From Terana coerulea (Eukaryota; Basidiomycota; Agaricomycetes; Polyporales; Phanerochaetaceae), in the NCBI GenBank assembly GCA_024811115.1, contig JAKOGH010000686.1:62001-126000 (forward strand): DNA of 64,000 nt, in the 5' to 3' direction. The translations under genes were made by a program, and so were the position numbers. The notes under the pieces were generated by a model. That model ran no database searches and was not told where the DNA came from. It saw only the letters and a list, made by a program, of their open reading frames with translations. Below, one piece after another: positions 60,658 to 64,000 of this stretch (within the stretch, counting starts at the first letter, position 1; every line of letters begins with the position of its first letter).

Positions 60658-62661
60658 TCAGTCGCACAGTGTGACAACATTCTCCTGAAGAATTTCATTC
60701 AGCATCGCAGAATCTTCAGCATTGTGAGTAGTGTGACGTACAGGTCGAGCGAAGGTAAAGTGATGGCATGAGGTATAAGCTCGGGCAAAGCCGACCTCGG
60801 CGTACACACACATATACTCCCACTTGCGTTTGAAAATTGCGAGGGCATCCTCGTTAGCGAGCTGCGGCTGGCTCTGGACCAGAGACTGGACGAGTTTCGG
60901 ACCCCAGTTCATTTCCAGGCGTCTGCAATTTTTCATTAGCAAAAGTCATCTCAGCGGCGTCATCGGCCTCACCGGCCCCATTCCCGAAGGGTTCTCGGAT
61001 AGTCTGGACACGGGTTCAGCACGAGGATCAGGCGGTCGTGAGGGTCGACTCACGGTGGGCGTAATCTTCTACGCTCTCCAAAACGAATTTGCCCTTCCAC
61101 GTCTTGGCGGCCTTTGACACAAAGTAAGTGGGAGAAGGACAGAAGGCATTCGGCCATTGGTATCGCCGAGCGTAGTCTTCGGATCTGCGAGATGTCGGTC
61201 AATAGTGCGACCTTGAACGGCATGACTTGTGACGTACTGATATTCGGTGAAGCGGAACTCTGGCGTGGTGGTCGCGGTGATAACTGCCGTTCCGCGTTCG
61301 GGCCTCAATGCCCAGTCGAGAATCTCGAAGTACCTCGGGAGCCATTTAGCACCGACATGCTGCGCACAATCCATGAGAACGCTGCGTGCCGGGCATGCTT
61401 AGACTGCGTACCTCCACCATCTCAATGCAAACAAAGGCGTCAAACTGATGCTTGAATTCCTCCGGCAGATTACGGTAGTCTGATAGATGCACGCGGATTT
61501 TGTCCGCAAGGCCTGCGGCAGCTATACGCTCCTCGGCGAGCGCCTTCTGCTCGACAGACAGCGTCAGCGTGTCCACGTAACATCCCATCTTGGCAGCCTG
61601 CCAGATAGGAAAGTCGTCAGCCACGCAAAGAGAGTTCAAGTGATGTATGAAAACCTGCCTCGATGGCCAGCGATCCCCAGCCTGTGCCAAACTCCAGGAC
61701 TCTGTCTCCAGGACGCACGCGCGCCTTACGTAGGATGGTGTGAAGCTTATTCAACTGGGCAACGTCGAGATCGTCCGCGGACCAGGTCCCGTCCAGGTCC
61801 CCTCGCACGCCTCCCGCGTGTTCGGGGAACAGAGCGCACGAGTACATCATGGTCTTTCCCAGCAATGCCTAAGCGAACAACATGCAGTCAGCCTCTATCG
61901 GGCGTAATATGTGGCCCGGACAAACCTTGAAGAAGTCGTTGCACACGTCGTATCCGGTGATCTATGCCCACGTTGTCAGTGTTCATTCTGAAGTGTGAGA
62001 ACGATGGGTACCGACCACGTTGAGCTTCGCGTTCTCCAGGGATTGCCCGAATGCCCGGATGTAGAGGGTGGATAGAAAAGACGCGCCGCGGCTCAACAGC
62101 GTGGTAAGAGAAGAGAGATTGTGGCGGTTTTGTAGCCATAGCTGGAAGGAGCTTAATATCGCCGTGACAAATTTCGGCGGCTTATGTGGAACTCACGTCA
62201 AGAACCGCCTTCACGTCCGAAGGCGAGGCAAAGAAGTCTCCATGCATATAGGCTTCTGCAACTGATGTGGCGACGGTAAGTGTGGAACCATGATGATGCA
62301 CGTGGGAGTGGCACTCACATCCAAGGTCATGGGCGGCGTATATGCGAGACCAAAAGTTCGCATTCTGAACGCGCAACACAATTGATGATCGTTTTGGGCC
62401 GGTGGGCTCCCCGAATACGTGAACGGTGTCGCCTTCGATGATTGTGAGGCTCCCGGCCGTTATGCCGGTCTTCATGGCAGACAAAAGACATGACCGAGCT
62501 ACCGTACGCGCATCAACAAGGGCCGAAACAAATAGCTCAGCGAGCAGCGCACCGTATCCGACATACATCCCCCACATCGTCGTGTTGAAGTCCAGTGCAT
62601 GGGGACCAGCAGCCAAAGGAAGGAGGCTACTTCCACTAGTCTTCCTGGAGAGCATTTGCAT
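60658..62661 (-). CDS. Cyclopropane-fatty-acyl-phospholipid-synthase-like methyltransferase
   Basis: This is a SAM-dependent methyltransferase of the CFA synthase family, which methylates or cyclopropanates unsaturated acyl chains of membrane lipids. Eleven exons join into 485 residues with consistent phases throughout. Visible blocks are GFAEAYMHGDFF (across intron 62262-62318), LWLQNRHNLSSLTTLLSR, LGKTMMYSCALFPE, the SAM motif VLEFGTGWGSLAIEA, VDTLTLSVEQKALAEERI, AFVCIEMVEHVGAKWLPRYF, RRLEMNWGPKLVQ and FKRKWEYMCVYAEVGFA. The intron at 61598-61658 has a GC donor: only GAG|GCAGGT keeps the frame. Another at 61962-62015 seems to use GTCGGT. The last exon codes only ENVVTLCD. The true product (cyclopropane or another methylated lipid) cannot be told from sequence. 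Confidence 0.9.
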
Positions 62662-64000
62662 TGCGACGAGCGGAAGGAGAAGGGTGGCGAGTGACGGGGT
62701 TGACTGTAGCTTCAGCGAGCTTTTAACTGCTCTGACTAGCGACCTCCTTCCGGGAGAAGAGAAGCGATCGAAACCCCGGTATGAATCTCATGACATTGGA
62801 TTACCCAGGCCACGGCGGCGAGATCTCTTGGGTTCGAGCAGGCACGCTTGTCGGAAACATGGCTCTGCTTGAACACGAGGCGACCTGCATCGCGTTGGAT
62901 GAGTTAGTACGTAACGGGCGTGAGCTAGCCAAAACGCACTTATCGATGCTCGTGGCGCGGACATCGGATATGGGCCAGAACAGGCATGTTGTGCACTGAA
63001 CAGTGGGACCGCAGGTGGTCGTTCGCCGACCGCTGGGCTGACTGTCCTCGACGCCCTGGACATTCACACTATCCATCAGCTGGCGTTGATTCGGCGTCAG
63101 AACACATCGTCTTGAATGCGTCAAGGCGGTATAATTCGGCGGACGATAGGCCAGAGTTTCGGCAGTGTGTAGGATCATGGCACAGTCCCGAGGTTCTGAA
63201 ACGAGCTGTAAATAGGCGTAGATGGGATAAATTACCTGAAATAATACAACCTACCGGCCCGTGAAGGAAAGGCGTCATGGTGGCCATGCATGAACCGACT
63301 CTGCGGCGACTGTACTAGCCGATGCCAATGAAACAGTCGACGTCGACCTCACTTTCGATCGATGAGATGGATAGGCTGTACGTAAATCCACAAAGAGATC
63401 CCACTTGCCTGGCCCTGCTGAGCTGCATCATGCAGCCATCCTCTTGGAGCTTCTGCGTGAAGTGTTCGAAGCCATGTTGCGGACTGGCCCCTTGCGATCG
63501 TGCTGCTCAAATCTCGATTTCATCACGTTTGACGTCGCCAGCATCGATAATGATTAGGTACCACCGTACCAGTCTTGCCCGAAATGACCGCCTGCTCCGA
63601 GTTCGGTAGTGCACTGGCAGGACACGCAGCGGCGATATCGGTGTGCTTGTGCGCCGCCGTCATACGGGCTGGATACCGGGAGCTGAGTCCCAAAAGAATA
63701 TACTAGACCATTTAGGATGGCTCACATCGACACTGGGATTCAGTCCGCAGCCACGCTGTGCACACGAGATGAACTAAATGGCTTGTATCTGGCCTTTAGT
63801 CAGGTATTCCGCACGGTAAGGAACGTTCCTGACATACGTATCTGCACCGCCATTGGGGCGCACACGATGCTCGGTGAAAGATATCCGCTATGCAAGCCCA
63901 CACGCGGCCTGTCGCCGATGCACCGATGCGCCCGGCTCTTCCACCGGTGCAAGTTCCAAATATATATTCGCTTCCTCCGCGGCGGCGCGTCATTCGCGCC
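62662..64000. other. End of window, no gene recognised
   Basis: The interval above the CFA-synthase-like gene holds its promoter and then only short ORFs. One stretch (about 63400-63557, +) encodes a helical-looking piece (AELHHAAILLELLREVFEAM) ending at TAG. It could be an exon of a gene running off the window, but I do not recognise it. Confidence 0.35.

Overview
The window is nuclear DNA of a filamentous basidiomycete, most likely an Agaricomycete (mushroom-type fungus). The evidence is genes split by many short introns of about 42 to 70 nt with GT..AG borders, high-GC coding sequence, and lineage-typical families: TPR-CHAT proteins, DUF6535 membrane proteins, F-box proteins and an Agaricomycete-type PRPILKRQ protein. 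No genus is assigned.

Layout. 1-8.8 kb is a mosaic of duplicated and decayed DNA: a TPR-CHAT gene cut by the window edge, its duplicated upstream region, a truncated copy of the siroheme synthase gene, a dispersed repeat and a 63-nt TPR relic. 8.8-27.2 kb is gene-rich: a secreted serine carboxypeptidase (+), a DUF6535 protein (-), the fused siroheme synthase (-), SRP14 (+), a MIL1/DUF726 protein (+), a small conserved protein (+) and a second DUF6535 protein (-). 27.2-32.9 kb has no gene I recognise and holds another copy of the dispersed repeat. 32.9-35.9 kb is a clearly broken TPR-CHAT pseudogene. 36.3-43.5 kb holds an F-box protein (-) and SMC4 of condensin (+). 44.2-48.4 kb is an inverted copy of 1-4.1 kb with a third TPR-CHAT gene. 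49.0-51.2 kb is an NRAMP metal transporter (-). 54.3-59.4 kb has a CAK1-like kinase (+) tail to tail with UTP14 (-). 60.7-62.7 kb is a cyclopropane-fatty-acid-synthase-like methyltransferase (-).

How the genes relate. The housekeeping genes act in separate processes: condensin, ribosome biogenesis, SRP, siroheme synthesis, metal uptake, lipid methylation. The unusual part is the accessory set: three TPR-CHAT proteins with a caspase-like His/Cys dyad plus two DUF6535 membrane proteins, amplified by local duplication. A role in self/non-self recognition or regulated cell death is inference only.

Caution. Many genes, including single-copy essential ones (SMC4, UTP14, siroheme synthase, NRAMP), carry isolated 1-2 nt shifts, mostly in homopolymers. 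Some frame breaks are therefore probably assembly errors. Genes with such breaks are annotated as CDS. Only copies with larger or independent lesions are called pseudogenes.
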